64,000 bases of DNA, from positions 354,116-418,115 of the forward strand of contig CM007315.1 in NCBI GenBank assembly GCA_000333855.2, in the 5' to 3' direction. Within the stretch, counting starts at the first letter, position 1. Every line of letters begins with the position of its first letter. The notes under the pieces are model-generated. The model saw nothing but the letters and a program-made list of their open reading frames with translations, had not been told where the DNA came from and ran no database searches. Positions 48,887 through 57,707 of this stretch are shown one piece after another. A program made the position numbers and the translations under genes. The DNA comes from Endotrypanum monterogeii. Taxonomy: Eukaryota; Euglenozoa; Kinetoplastea; Trypanosomatida; Trypanosomatidae.

Positions 48887-51310
48887 CTACTCGATAAATT
48901 TCAGCGCGACACCGCCCATCTTTGACTGAAACACTGGCGCAAACACAACTGAGATGATGGCCATGAGCTTGATGAGAATGTTAAGCGCCGGGCCTGAGGT
49001 ATCTTTCAGCGGATCGCCAACTGTATCACCGATGACGGCGGCACCGTGCTGCGGGGAGCCCTTACCCTTGTTTTTGTCGCGTAGGCCTCCCTGTTCAATA
49101 TATTTCTTGGCGTTGTCCCATGCACCGCCAGTGTTGGAGGCAGAGATGGCCATCTGCACGCCAGACACAATCGCACCGGGGAGCAGACCTGCCAGCGTGT
49201 ACTTGCCGAAAAGAATACCCACCACGATCGGGGTCAGCATCACCAGAGCCGCCGGTGGAATCATCTGACGCAGTGCGGCCTGAGTAGCAATGGCAACGCA
49301 GCTCTCGTAGTCCGGCTCCTTGCGACCCTCCGCAACCTCGGGGTCCTGGAACTGGCGGCGGATCTCATTCACCATGTCCATCGCCGCAACACCCACAGAC
49401 TTCATCGTCATTGCAGAGAACCAGTACGGTAGCATCGCGCCAAAGAGCAGGCCGGGCATCGTGTGCGAATCAAGGATATTCACCATCGGGATCGCCACAC
49501 GCGAAACATAAGCACCGTACAGTGCCAACGCCACAAAAGCCGCTGAGCTGATGGCGAAGCCCTTGCCGATAGCAGCGGTGGTATTCCCTGCCGCATCCAG
49601 TGCATCCGTGATTTCACGAATCTCATGACCCATGTGCGACATCTCTGCAATGCCGCCAGCATTATCGGAGATGGGGCCGTAGGCGTCGATTGTCAGCGCA
49701 ACGGCCATCGTCGAGAGAATACCGAGTGCTGCCAGAGCAAACCCGTACACATTACACATCTGGTAAGACACATAAATCGTCGCACAGATGGTGAGGGTCG
49801 GGGGCACTACAGAGAGGTAGCCGAGGGCGAGGCCGTAAATAATATTTGTCGCAGCACCGGTCTCGCATGCCTCCGCGATCTCCTGGACTGGGCGGTACGC
49901 ATTGGAGGTGTAGTACTCAGTAGTATAGCCAATGATAAGGCCGGACCAAAGACCACAGAGGACACAGGTCAGGGCACCCCAGCGTGAGCTCTCCATGCCA
50001 CTCACAGTGAAGGTTGCCGGCAACGCAACCAGCGTGAGGATGATTAACACGGCTGTTGCACCAACTGTCGACAGTAGCAGCTGGCGCTTCAAAGCCGGCT
50101 CGATATCTTGCGAGCGCCGCACACCGCTGTTCGTGGCGCCAATATAGGCTACCACAATACAGACAGCCATACCGGCAGCCGTGATGAGCAGTGGATACAT
50201 CATGGAGGTAAAGGAAGCCGACAGGTCCGCTGAGCTGGCTGCCACCACGAGCGCAGCGCACGACGCCTCGCCAAAGCTGCCAAAGAGATCAGAACCCATG
50301 CCAGCAATATCACCCACGTTGTCACCGATACAGTCAGCAATCACGCCAGGGTTGCGCGGGTCATCTTCAGGGATATTGTTCTCCACCTTCCCGACGAGAT
50401 CAGCGCCAACATCAGCGGCCTTGGTGTAGATGCCGCCACCGACACGACCGAAGCAGGCGATGGCCGAACCACCAAGACCAAACGCCGCGACACACTCGTA
50501 GAGCTCTGGCATCGTCTCGAAACCAGGGCCAAAATATGCTCCCACCACCTTGACGGTCACAAAGAGAGCAAAGATACCCATCGAGGTGAGGGCAAAGCCC
50601 ATGGTGATACCGCCGCGGAACGCTGTCTGAAAACCGAGCATGAAACCGCTGCTCTGATCGCCGTCGTCACCGCCAGAAGTGGCCATCACAGCAGTGCGCG
50701 CGTTTGTGTACACAGCGATGCGCATGCCGATCCATCCCGCCCCGACCGAGGTGACCGCACCCGTCACGAAAGCAAACAGAGAAAGGCCAGCGTTTATCCA
50801 CGGGGACCTCGGTGGCAACTGATCATCCTGTGGTGCAGAAAGAGCGATACCAAGAAGAAGAAATATCAGCGTACCGAAACCGGTCATAAAAACAGCCATA
50901 TACTTGTACTCGGACACCAAAAACGCGGTGGCACCCTCCGATATGCGTGTGTAAATGACATATACGTTGCGCATCACTTCGTCTGTGAGGTGAGCGTTGC
51001 GGAGTCCCTGATCCTTACCAGGTGTGATCTTGATGGAAGAGAGGACGCACCACCAGTACATGGCAAAGGCAAAGCCCACAGCTGCAGACGTTAAGATAAC
51101 GGCAGATGTTGTCTCACCTGACATCAACGGGAGCCTCGGTGGTGTCAACGGACTCCCTGCACGAGCCTGGGATACCTCTTTGGTTTCACCCACCATGCTT
51201 ATCGGCACCGCACTCGAATTGGTCACTGCCTTGGCCGCAACCGCCACGGAGAGGAGCACCACCGCAAGAAGGACAGTAAAGGCCCTCCCAGCCATTTTTG
51301 TGCTTGGCAT
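48887..51310 (-). CDS. VP1: Membrane-bound H+-translocating inorganic pyrophosphatase (type I, K+-dependent form)
   Basis: The protein is 807 residues with ATG at 51308-51310 (an alternative Met is at residue 6). It couples pyrophosphate hydrolysis to proton pumping, in trypanosomatids mainly into acidocalcisomes. Catalytic signatures are intact: DVGADLVGKVE (300-310), DCIGDNVGD (326-334), EIREITDALDAAGNTT (563-578) and GDTVGDPLKDTSGPALNILIKL near the C-terminus. The GNTTAAIGKG stretch has Ala579 and Gly582 where K+-independent enzymes have Lys and Thr, so K+ stimulation is expected. About 15-16 hydrophobic helices are visible. An N-terminal signal-like helix (about 7-26) plus a polar segment precedes the first core helix, as in other trypanosomatid enzymes of this family. 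The gene is complete, with no frameshift. Confidence 0.97.
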   Translation of the reverse strand: MPSTKMAGRAFTVLLAVVLLSVAVAAKAVTNSSAVPISMVGETKEVSQARAGSPLTPPRLPLMSGETTSAVILTSAAVGFAFAMYWWCVLSSIKITPGKDQGLRNAHLTDEVMRNVYVIYTRISEGATAFLVSEYKYMAVFMTGFGTLIFLLLGIALSAPQDDQLPPRSPWINAGLSLFAFVTGAVTSVGAGWIGMRIAVYTNARTAVMATSGGDDGDQSSGFMLGFQTAFRGGITMGFALTSMGIFALFVTVKVVGAYFGPGFETMPELYECVAAFGLGGSAIACFGRVGGGIYTKAADVGADLVGKVENNIPEDDPRNPGVIADCIGDNVGDIAGMGSDLFGSFGEASCAALVVAASSADLSASFTSMMYPLLITAAGMAVCIVVAYIGATNSGVRRSQDIEPALKRQLLLSTVGATAVLIILTLVALPATFTVSGMESSRWGALTCVLCGLWSGLIIGYTTEYYTSNAYRPVQEIAEACETGAATNIIYGLALGYLSVVPPTLTICATIYVSYQMCNVYGFALAALGILSTMAVALTIDAYGPISDNAGGIAEMSHMGHEIREITDALDAAGNTTAAIGKGFAISSAAFVALALYGAYVSRVAIPMVNILDSHTMPGLLFGAMLPYWFSAMTMKSVGVAAMDMVNEIRRQFQDPEVAEGRKEPDYESCVAIATQAALRQMIPPAALVMLTPIVVGILFGKYTLAGLLPGAIVSGVQMAISASNTGGAWDNAKKYIEQGGLRDKNKGKGSPQHGAAVIGDTVGDPLKDTSGPALNILIKLMAIISVVFAPVFQSKMGGVALKFIE

Positions 51311-51887
51311 ACAAAAAAAGAGAAACTACAAGTGTTGAGGTGGGGAACTCCCACGTTCTAAATGAAGAAGTAAAAAAAAAGAGAAAAAAAAACACAGGAA
51401 AGAAAAACGATATGTTACTGTCTAACAGTCCTACGGTATCGACTGAGCCACGAGAAAACGGGAAAAGAAGTGAGGAAGAGGACGAAGAAGTGTGTGTGTC
51501 TGTGTATAGGCATGACCGCTGAGGAGCTGCAGCTGCGTTCTCCGGCGAATGAGGAGCTTAGTAAAGAGAGCGGGTTAAGCGAACCTTACAGCTGCGAACA
51601 GTCCTGCGTCGAGATCCTAGAGCCCTCGAGGATGCTGCCAGCCAAAAGGAGATGCATGATACCACTTTTTTTTCTCGATTCAAGATGGTCAATGATACAT
51701 CAAACGACTCCACGAAAAATAAAAAAAAAACGAAGGACACCCGAACAGAAGCAAGGCTCTCTACAGGAAAAAAGCCAGAGAATGCGCTGCTCAACGTTGC
51801 TAATCCTTTCTGATAAGTAGAGGAGGTAGCTTTTCCGATATCACCACCAAATGCAAAACGTACACGCTCATCAAGCACCTTGAATAC
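51311..51887. other. Short intergenic stretch with a pyrimidine tract
   Basis: No gene is seen. The plus strand is A-rich at 51370-51410 (A runs broken by G and C), which is a strong T/C tract on the minus strand. A following AG at 51358-51359 lies about 48 bases before the ATG of the pyrophosphatase gene, a good spliced-leader acceptor candidate. Confidence 0.55.
51358..51411 (-). promoter_or_regulatory. Candidate trans-splice acceptor of the H+-pyrophosphatase gene
   Basis: On the minus strand a T-rich tract (51370-51411, interrupted by a few C) is followed by an AG at 51358-51359. This would leave a 5' UTR of about 47 bases. No other AG lies between that AG and the end of the tract. Confidence 0.4.
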
Positions 51888-54563
51888 CTATGGCTGCAGC
51901 GGCGGCTCCAGCATCTTCTTCTCCAGTATGTCCTGCAATTTGCGTGCTGCATCAGGGGAAAGACGCGTTCCCTCTGTTACCAGCGTTGTAAGAGAGGCGA
52001 GCGACAAGAGAAGCTCTCTTAGTGAGGTGAATGCAGCGTTTGTGAAGGGGTTGTGCGACAAGTTCAGGTGAGCCAGGTTTGTACCCGGTGGCCCTAGGAG
52101 TACGGAGCAAAGGATGCCAATGTCGTCACTTTCTAGGTTGTTGTTGCACAGAGAAAGAGAGACAAGGTGTTCACCATTGTAGCATAACAAGTCTAGGACC
52201 GGTCTAAGGGATCGCAAACCTGCGTAGCTTTTAGGGAGATCCAGAGTGGAAAAAAAGGTGCTATCATCAGATGTGAGCTTCTGCAGCAAGCTAGGACTTG
52301 GGTTCACTCCACGCTGCAGGCACGCTTCCCTGTAAACGTCGGCAAGACGAGTACCAGCAGAGACGTTTGCGGGAGGTTCATCTGCAGCACCTTCCCCTGA
52401 GTCGGTCACCACCTCGGCAGCTTGGGGCTGAGACGGCGTACCAGTTGTTGAAATGGGCGAAAACAGTTTCAGAAACCCTACGCCTTTTGTGTGGTCTGTA
52501 TAGCTTCTGGTAGAGCCGTACAAACCTTTGTTTGCCATGATCGTGTCTTCGACTACCTTACGCAGCAGGGACTCCTCTTGGTATTCTGAGCGTAGGGCTG
52601 ATGGGGCTGAGCTCGACGGCAGCTGACTATACTTTTCCTCCATTCTATCATGATCGGCAGCGTTTACTGCGTGAGCGAGAGCCTCAGCCCTTTTGAGTAA
52701 CAGGACTTCGGTATGAGCCAGCGTTGCGTCGTTCTTTCGTGCATCAGATGCTTTGGCGGAAACCTGTGAAAGCTGCGCATGGATTTTCCTCAGGGACTCG
52801 AATTGTTTGTCTGTACGCAGTGCCGTGAACATCCTCCCAAGCAAAACCCCGCCCACGCGATCCGGCAGGAACGGTAGAGCCTCGCGAATCGTAACCGTCT
52901 TTTCCCATAGCTGCATGCCGTACTTCCTGCAGGCTTCATGAAAGAGTACCGCATTCCCCGCTTCAGTAGCTGCCGTGCGTTTGGATGCTAAGAGAGGACG
53001 GATCTCATCCACGAAGGTCCGAGCCATCCGGTCGTTATTACACACATCCAAGTCCCTAAGAGTCACGTTTGGATACGGAAACCCACTTGGGAAGCTGCAC
53101 AGTGTCATTGCATGGGTGAGCGAGGCCTCATCCAGGTCTAATTTTCGCTGGAGCCGTTTACAGAAAACTGCAGCTCCACTCGGATCTTTGCTGCCAGGCT
53201 GAGATCGATCTTCTTCGAGACCAGGCAGTTGCTTTTCCACAGAGACACTACTCTTTTGAACTCGCGCGCCCTTGGTATCCGGAGTTCTCAACTCGGCAAG
53301 AACGTCATCGCCACAATACGCCTCTCGCTGTTTCCTTTCACCAGGGATTCCGCTTGTCATCGTTCGCCTCTGTTGCTCTTCCTGTGTCAGGTTGTACTTG
53401 CTTTTCCCAAAGTCTCCAATCGGTACGCTGAAAGTGGTGGCAGGTGAGAAGACCTCCTCCCCTTCCAGGACCGTAGTAAGCGCTAGAGCGTCATTGGCAG
53501 ACACAGGACGGAGCTTAAACGAAGAACCCTCCGGATTGTTAAGGATCACTTTCTCGGGACGAGCAAGTGATGAGGTAGGAGGCACTCTAGAGACCTCTGA
53601 GGGATGTGATTCTACTCGGGTTGCTTTAACCCCGTGCTCTAGCAGCCTCTCAACGTAAGCGGATGTCGACTTCCGTAGAATCACCAAAGATTTTTCACGA
53701 CGTTCTTCAGAGACAGCAAGGGCGGCTTCTATTCCCGGGTAAAGTTTCAGGAAAGAGGTATTTTCCGCCGCGACCGAGGCAACGGCACCCAGCTTCACAT
53801 GCAGTAATGAGGCCATCGCATGAGCGACTTGATCGGGATTCGTAGTTTCAGGTGTCAGGAAAAGGTGTAGCATCGTGTTTTCCCTGCAGGCGTCCATATT
53901 GTCAGCGATTGTGTACGCCACCAAACTAATGAGCTTTAATTCAATAGTGCTACAAAGCTCGCAGACAGCAGCTGCATATGAGTGTTGTATAGGTTGCCAG
54001 TCGTGTTTACCTTTGCTGTTGGAAAGCGCTTTGTCCACGTCACAGAACGTCTTGAAAAAAAGGCTATAGAGTTGAGCTATATATGTCTGTAGAGCTCCGA
54101 GCAAAGGATCCAGACCTTCCAACCAGTGATCCCACCACAACTGCTGCCTCGGTAGCTTGGGTTGGAGATAAAGTATAAGTATCTCAAGGTGTTGAAGGAG
54201 AGGGTTTTCTGTCCGTCGAATTGATTTGCCGTGGGCCTGCTGCTCTTCAGACGTCAGCGCTGATGAAGGGGCAAGATCTGAGTCATCCTCAGATAGAGCG
54301 AAGTTTTTGGTGTCACAAGGACTGATGCACCAGTGTCCAGGCATGAAAAAGAGCAGTGTATTATAGAAAAATGTCCGATCAGATATGGTCCGATAGAGTT
54401 GCCCTGTCCAATGTTGGATGAAGGTGCTACGTATACCCCCAGAAAAGGCAGCGCTAGGCATCGGTGAAGTTGGAGTATTCCCCTGCGGTTTGGGAATGTA
54501 GAACTGGGAAGCACTGCTGTCTAGGTTCCGCAGTGTTAACCGCAACAGCATTTCACCGTCCAT
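51888..54563 (-). CDS. Conserved-type hypothetical protein with C-terminal leucine-rich repeats
   Basis: The protein is 891 residues from the ATG at 54561-54563; a TTG seven codons upstream is discounted. The first half has helical, hydrophobic segments with Trp/Leu-rich stretches (LLQHLEILILYLQPKLPRQQ, QLWWDHWLEGLDPLLGAL) but no transmembrane signature I can defend. The middle is polar and probably disordered. The C-terminal 130 residues form ribonuclease-inhibitor-like repeats (LVSLSLCNNNLESDDIGILC, LAHLNLSHNPFTNAAFTSL, LTTLVTEGTRLSPDAARKL). The gene is visibly less GC rich, with more A/T-ending codons, than the large genes to its left. Function is unknown. Protein-protein binding through the LRRs is the only inference. 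Confidence 0.75.
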   Translation of the reverse strand: MDGEMLLRLTLRNLDSSASQFYIPKPQGNTPTSPMPSAAFSGGIRSTFIQHWTGQLYRTISDRTFFYNTLLFFMPGHWCISPCDTKNFALSEDDSDLAPSSALTSEEQQAHGKSIRRTENPLLQHLEILILYLQPKLPRQQLWWDHWLEGLDPLLGALQTYIAQLYSLFFKTFCDVDKALSNSKGKHDWQPIQHSYAAAVCELCSTIELKLISLVAYTIADNMDACRENTMLHLFLTPETTNPDQVAHAMASLLHVKLGAVASVAAENTSFLKLYPGIEAALAVSEERREKSLVILRKSTSAYVERLLEHGVKATRVESHPSEVSRVPPTSSLARPEKVILNNPEGSSFKLRPVSANDALALTTVLEGEEVFSPATTFSVPIGDFGKSKYNLTQEEQQRRTMTSGIPGERKQREAYCGDDVLAELRTPDTKGARVQKSSVSVEKQLPGLEEDRSQPGSKDPSGAAVFCKRLQRKLDLDEASLTHAMTLCSFPSGFPYPNVTLRDLDVCNNDRMARTFVDEIRPLLASKRTAATEAGNAVLFHEACRKYGMQLWEKTVTIREALPFLPDRVGGVLLGRMFTALRTDKQFESLRKIHAQLSQVSAKASDARKNDATLAHTEVLLLKRAEALAHAVNAADHDRMEEKYSQLPSSSAPSALRSEYQEESLLRKVVEDTIMANKGLYGSTRSYTDHTKGVGFLKLFSPISTTGTPSQPQAAEVVTDSGEGAADEPPANVSAGTRLADVYREACLQRGVNPSPSLLQKLTSDDSTFFSTLDLPKSYAGLRSLRPVLDLLCYNGEHLVSLSLCNNNLESDDIGILCSVLLGPPGTNLAHLNLSHNPFTNAAFTSLRELLLSLASLTTLVTEGTRLSPDAARKLQDILEKKMLEPPLQP

Positions 54564-55074
54564 TTTGACGGCTTTGAAAGACAAGGGAGCAAGGAGTTCG
54601 CGTAAAAAAAGAGTTGCGGTATAAGAAGAAGTGAAGAAGGAAGGGTCAGAGTTTGAGCGGCCAGTGTGGTCATGTCATTGGGTAAGGGTTTAATGGTAAT
54701 GCAAAGGAAGTTTAGCGACATGCCCCCTGCTTCACTTTGATCAGCGGCGCTGTTTTCTAGTTCTGACGTCTATTATGGCCGCCTTTCAGCTATGGCATGC
54801 TCGTACTTAAAAGGATGCATGTGGAATTTGCTTGTCTTCTGTGCTTCCCTGAGTAGAGCAATCCGAACGATCATGGAGATTTCCCATATCTATGTGGACT
54901 GTGACTGGTACCACAATCCACTGTAGCAATCGGCCAGTCATGGGAACGGTGCCGCCAAGAAAGGTAAGAGTGTCATGGTCGAGGCCCCCCCTCCCCCGAA
55001 CCAGATAGTTACATGGAAGGGTCTTTTGGTCACAAAGGTTTTTGTTCAGATTTTGCAAAACGCTTCTGTTCGAA
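54564..55074. other. Intergenic stretch before the tRNA pair
   Basis: No protein gene or simple repeat of note. The stretch is of mixed composition, unlike the homopolymer-rich spacers elsewhere. It may hold the splice region of the leucine-rich-repeat gene (a T/C tract on minus at about 54617-54650) and upstream sequence of the plus-strand tRNA. Confidence 0.5.
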
Positions 55075-55145
55075 GCGCAGTTGGTCTAGTGGTAGAATTC
55101 TCGCCTGCCACGCGGGAGGCCCGGGTTCGATTCCCGGACTGCGCA
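55075..55145 (+). tRNA. tRNA-Gly (anticodon GCC)
   Basis: 71 bases. The acceptor stem GCGCAGT pairs perfectly with ACTGCGC, followed by discriminator A. The anticodon loop is CTGCCAC (anticodon GCC) closed by a CTCGC/GCGGG stem. The T arm is CCGGGTTCGATTCCCGG. Internal promoter boxes are intact (A box near TGGTCTAGTGG, B box GGTTCGATTCC). A T5 run at 55149-55153 is the RNA polymerase III stop. It is on the strand opposite to all protein genes in the window. Confidence 0.97.
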
Positions 55146-55148
55146 GAC

Positions 55149-55153
55149 TTTTT
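55149..55153 (+). terminator. Pol III T-run terminator of tRNA-Gly
   Basis: Five consecutive T, three bases after the discriminator base of the tRNA. Confidence 0.8.
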
Positions 55154-55181
55154 GCTAAATATTACCAAAGACCAACGCGAT

Positions 55182-55187
55182 AAAAAA
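55182..55187 (-). terminator. Pol III T-run terminator of tRNA-Glu
   Basis: Six A on plus (T6 on minus) directly after the tRNA 3' end. Confidence 0.8.
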
Positions 55188-55259
55188 TTCCGATGCCGGG
55201 GATCGAACCCGGGTCTAGCGGGTGAGAGCCGCTTGTTCTATCCACTATACCACATCGGA
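55188..55259 (-). tRNA. tRNA-Glu (anticodon CUC)
   Basis: 72 bases. The acceptor stem TCCGATG pairs with CATCGGA, discriminator A. The anticodon loop is CTCTCAC (anticodon CTC) with stem AGCGG/CCGCT. The T arm is CCGGGTTCGATCCCCGG. It is transcribed toward tRNA-Gly, so the two 3' ends face each other across 42 bases that contain both terminators. Confidence 0.96.
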
Positions 55260-55424
55260 GATGAAGATGATAATGTATCACGGAACATGTATACATGTGC
55301 ATGTCAGGTGTGGTGGCGGTGGGGCTGGGCCTGCTTGGGGGGTAGCATTTGGGCCATCCGGTGGGGGGGTGGCGTGTGCGGCGCGTGTAGGAGGGGGGGG
55401 GGGGCACCGGGGATTTTTCAACTT

Positions 55425-55694
55425 NNNNNNNNNNNNNNNNNNNNNNNNNNNNNNNNNNNNNNNNNNNNNNNNNNNNNNNNNNNNNNNNNNNNNNNNNNNN
55501 NNNNNNNNNNNNNNNNNNNNNNNNNNNNNNNNNNNNNNNNNNNNNNNNNNNNNNNNNNNNNNNNNNNNNNNNNNNNNNNNNNNNNNNNNNNNNNNNNNNN
55601 NNNNNNNNNNNNNNNNNNNNNNNNNNNNNNNNNNNNNNNNNNNNNNNNNNNNNNNNNNNNNNNNNNNNNNNNNNNNNNNNNNNNNNNNNNNNNN
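55425..55694. other. Assembly gap (270 N)
   Basis: The bases are given as N. The left flank is G-rich and ends in ATTTTTCAACTT; the right flank starts in a C run. The gap adjoins a repeat that is present again 1.6 kb away, so mis-assembly is possible. Confidence 0.99.
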
Positions 55695-55923
55695 CCCCCC
55701 CCCCCCCGCACCGCCAGGGATGAGGGAAGAGTGGGCACGACGTATAGACGCTTCACCGGGGGAAATGAATGCTGCAGACCCGTTTGCTCGTGCAGGAGGC
55801 TGCGAGGCAGCACCATGCAGGGGCCAAGACGCCAACGACGATGGAGGCACCACTGTGAGTGAGGGGAGCGCGTGGGGACGGGGCCCTATGATCACACCCG
55901 CGGCGGCCTGGCGCTGGCAGGGG
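55695..55923. repeat. Direct repeat copy 1
   Basis: Starts in a C run at the edge of the gap, then GCACCGCCAGGGATGAGG and continues to GGCGCTGGCAGGG. Nearly identical to copy 2, with scattered substitutions (for example ACCCG versus ATCCG near the CTGCAG, and GGGGAGCG versus GAGGAACG) and a small indel near the end. Confidence 0.9.
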
Positions 55924-57304
55924 CAACATGATTGGTTCCGTGGGGCGGGGGGATGAAAGCGGATGCCAAGTTGGGGTGTTGCTCATCGTTGCAAAATGAT
56001 TTGTTTGGGAAAGGGAACATACATAATGGCTTTAGAGGGTCGACGTTTTTTTTTTATATATTATTGGCATACGCCGCCCTATGGGGGGGGGGGGAGGCGC
56101 TACAGCCAAGAACCCGTGAAGGTATCTGCCCATGGGGGGCTGAGGTAGCTGCTCCGGCATTTTGTTCATCTTTTCAGGCATGTGCGTTTCCAAAAACAAT
56201 ACACACGGACAGGCGTCTACGAGCCCCAATAGATTGGATAAAACATTGCGAAGGGCACGAAGAACCAAAAAAATTCAACCAGGTCACGCACCCGAAGAGG
56301 GCCACTGAGCGCTGAACAACAGCACACGGGTGCAAATGAGAGGGGAGCGGGTATAGAGGGTTACAGACGAGTATGGGCAACACCGATGCAACCGAGAAAA
56401 AAAAATCAATATTCATGAGAGAATGAAGAGGATGTATTTTGAGAAATTGAACCATGTACAAAAAAAAAAAAACACTAGAGCGGAGAAATAACCACGATGT
56501 TCATACGAAATAGAAGGGAAAGTCTAGAGAGTAGATCTATAACGTCCCCCCTCAACTCGAACAAGCAGTAACACGCGATGCTGTGCGTCCCGAAAGCTTT
56601 GATAGGAGAGGTACACTGTATTTGCAGACGCTTATGACCCATTGGATTACTGGAAAAGCAGGAACATAAATGAAAAATGTGTTACCCAAGAAGATGTGTC
56701 TTAACGTCATTGGCCATTGCATACCAAGGAAGATCGCGTCAATTATCAACCCCACCATGATCGATCCCGCCGTGAGATCGACTATGGGGAGTCATCTATC
56801 TCACCACAGGGGGCATGAGTGATGTTTGTATAATATACGTCTTTGACTCCACAGCGTATGACAACGAAAGGTAAATACACTCGTGCTCCAAAAAAAAAAA
56901 AAACTCTGCATACATGCTGATGCCTATTCCCACGCATCATGCACATGAGCAATGAGTTGTTGGTAGATCAACTGCTTTCATCAAACACGGCAGAGGGGTC
57001 TCGTTGGAATAGTTTCGTGTGTGTGTGTGTGTGTGTGTGTGGGCGGGTAGGGACAACGAGTCGATTCACTGAGATCCCCCCTCCCCACCCCCCTCAAGGA
57101 AAAAAAAAGGGGATGGACAAGGCGCAGATCCCCGCCAGTAACGAGCATGCGCTTTTCTTTTCCCGTTCACAAGTGTTCGTCTTGTGCCCGAGAGACAAGC
57201 ACGTAGGTCTTAATCCACATGGCTCCGTGGGTGAGACTGAGTGCTTAGACGAGACGAGAACAAGCCGTGAACACACGTTATCTGGGGACTGCCTCGACCA
57301 TCCC

Positions 57305-57533
57305 TCCCTCCCCCCGCACCGCCAGGGATGAGGGAAGAGTGGGCACGACGTATAGACGCTTCACCGGGGGAAATGAATGCTGCAGATCCGTTTGCTCGTG
57401 CAGGAGGCTGCGAGGCAGCACCATGCAGGGGCCAAGACGCCAACGACGATGGAGGCACCACTGTGAGTGAGAGGAACGCGTGGGGACGGGGCCCTATGAT
57501 CACACCCGCAGCGGTGACTTGGCGTTGGCAGGG
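57305..57533. repeat. Direct repeat copy 2
   Basis: Same sequence as copy 1 in the same orientation, preceded by a CCTCCCTCC tract. It lies in the probable 3' UTR of the neighbouring minus-strand gene, about 175 bases past its stop. Confidence 0.9.
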
Positions 57534-57707
57534 ACAGAAGAGGACGTACGGAAATGCTCCAATAGAGTGCATCGTTAACACCCAATCCCTCATCACCGAT
57601 AGCTCATGCTGAAGGGTATTTCGTCATCAGAGATCGGTGCAGGGCGTCTCAGACTCAAACCATCTACACAACCGCGTAAAGAGGTGCGTGCATTCGAAGC
57701 CGGGGCG

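Larger units (their letters stand above)
55260..57707. other. Intergenic stretch with assembly gap and direct repeat pair
   Basis: No protein gene is supported. It contains G-rich runs (55365-55403), the N gap (55425-55694), two copies of a repeat of about 230 bases, a poly-G run near 56083-56094, A runs at 56460-56472 and 56889-56901, a (GT)12 tract at about 57018-57041 and a C-rich segment at 57075-57093. The right part should be the 3' UTR of the 1339-residue protein gene. Confidence 0.55.

Noticed and set aside
48264..48929. Plus-strand open frame of 221 codons
   Set aside because: It lies in the 3' flank of the pyrophosphatase gene, overlaps its end antisense, and is a low-complexity translation of A/G-rich DNA.
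54975..55862. Plus-strand open frames running across the N gap
   Set aside because: They exist only because N is translated as X, and they run through the tRNA genes.
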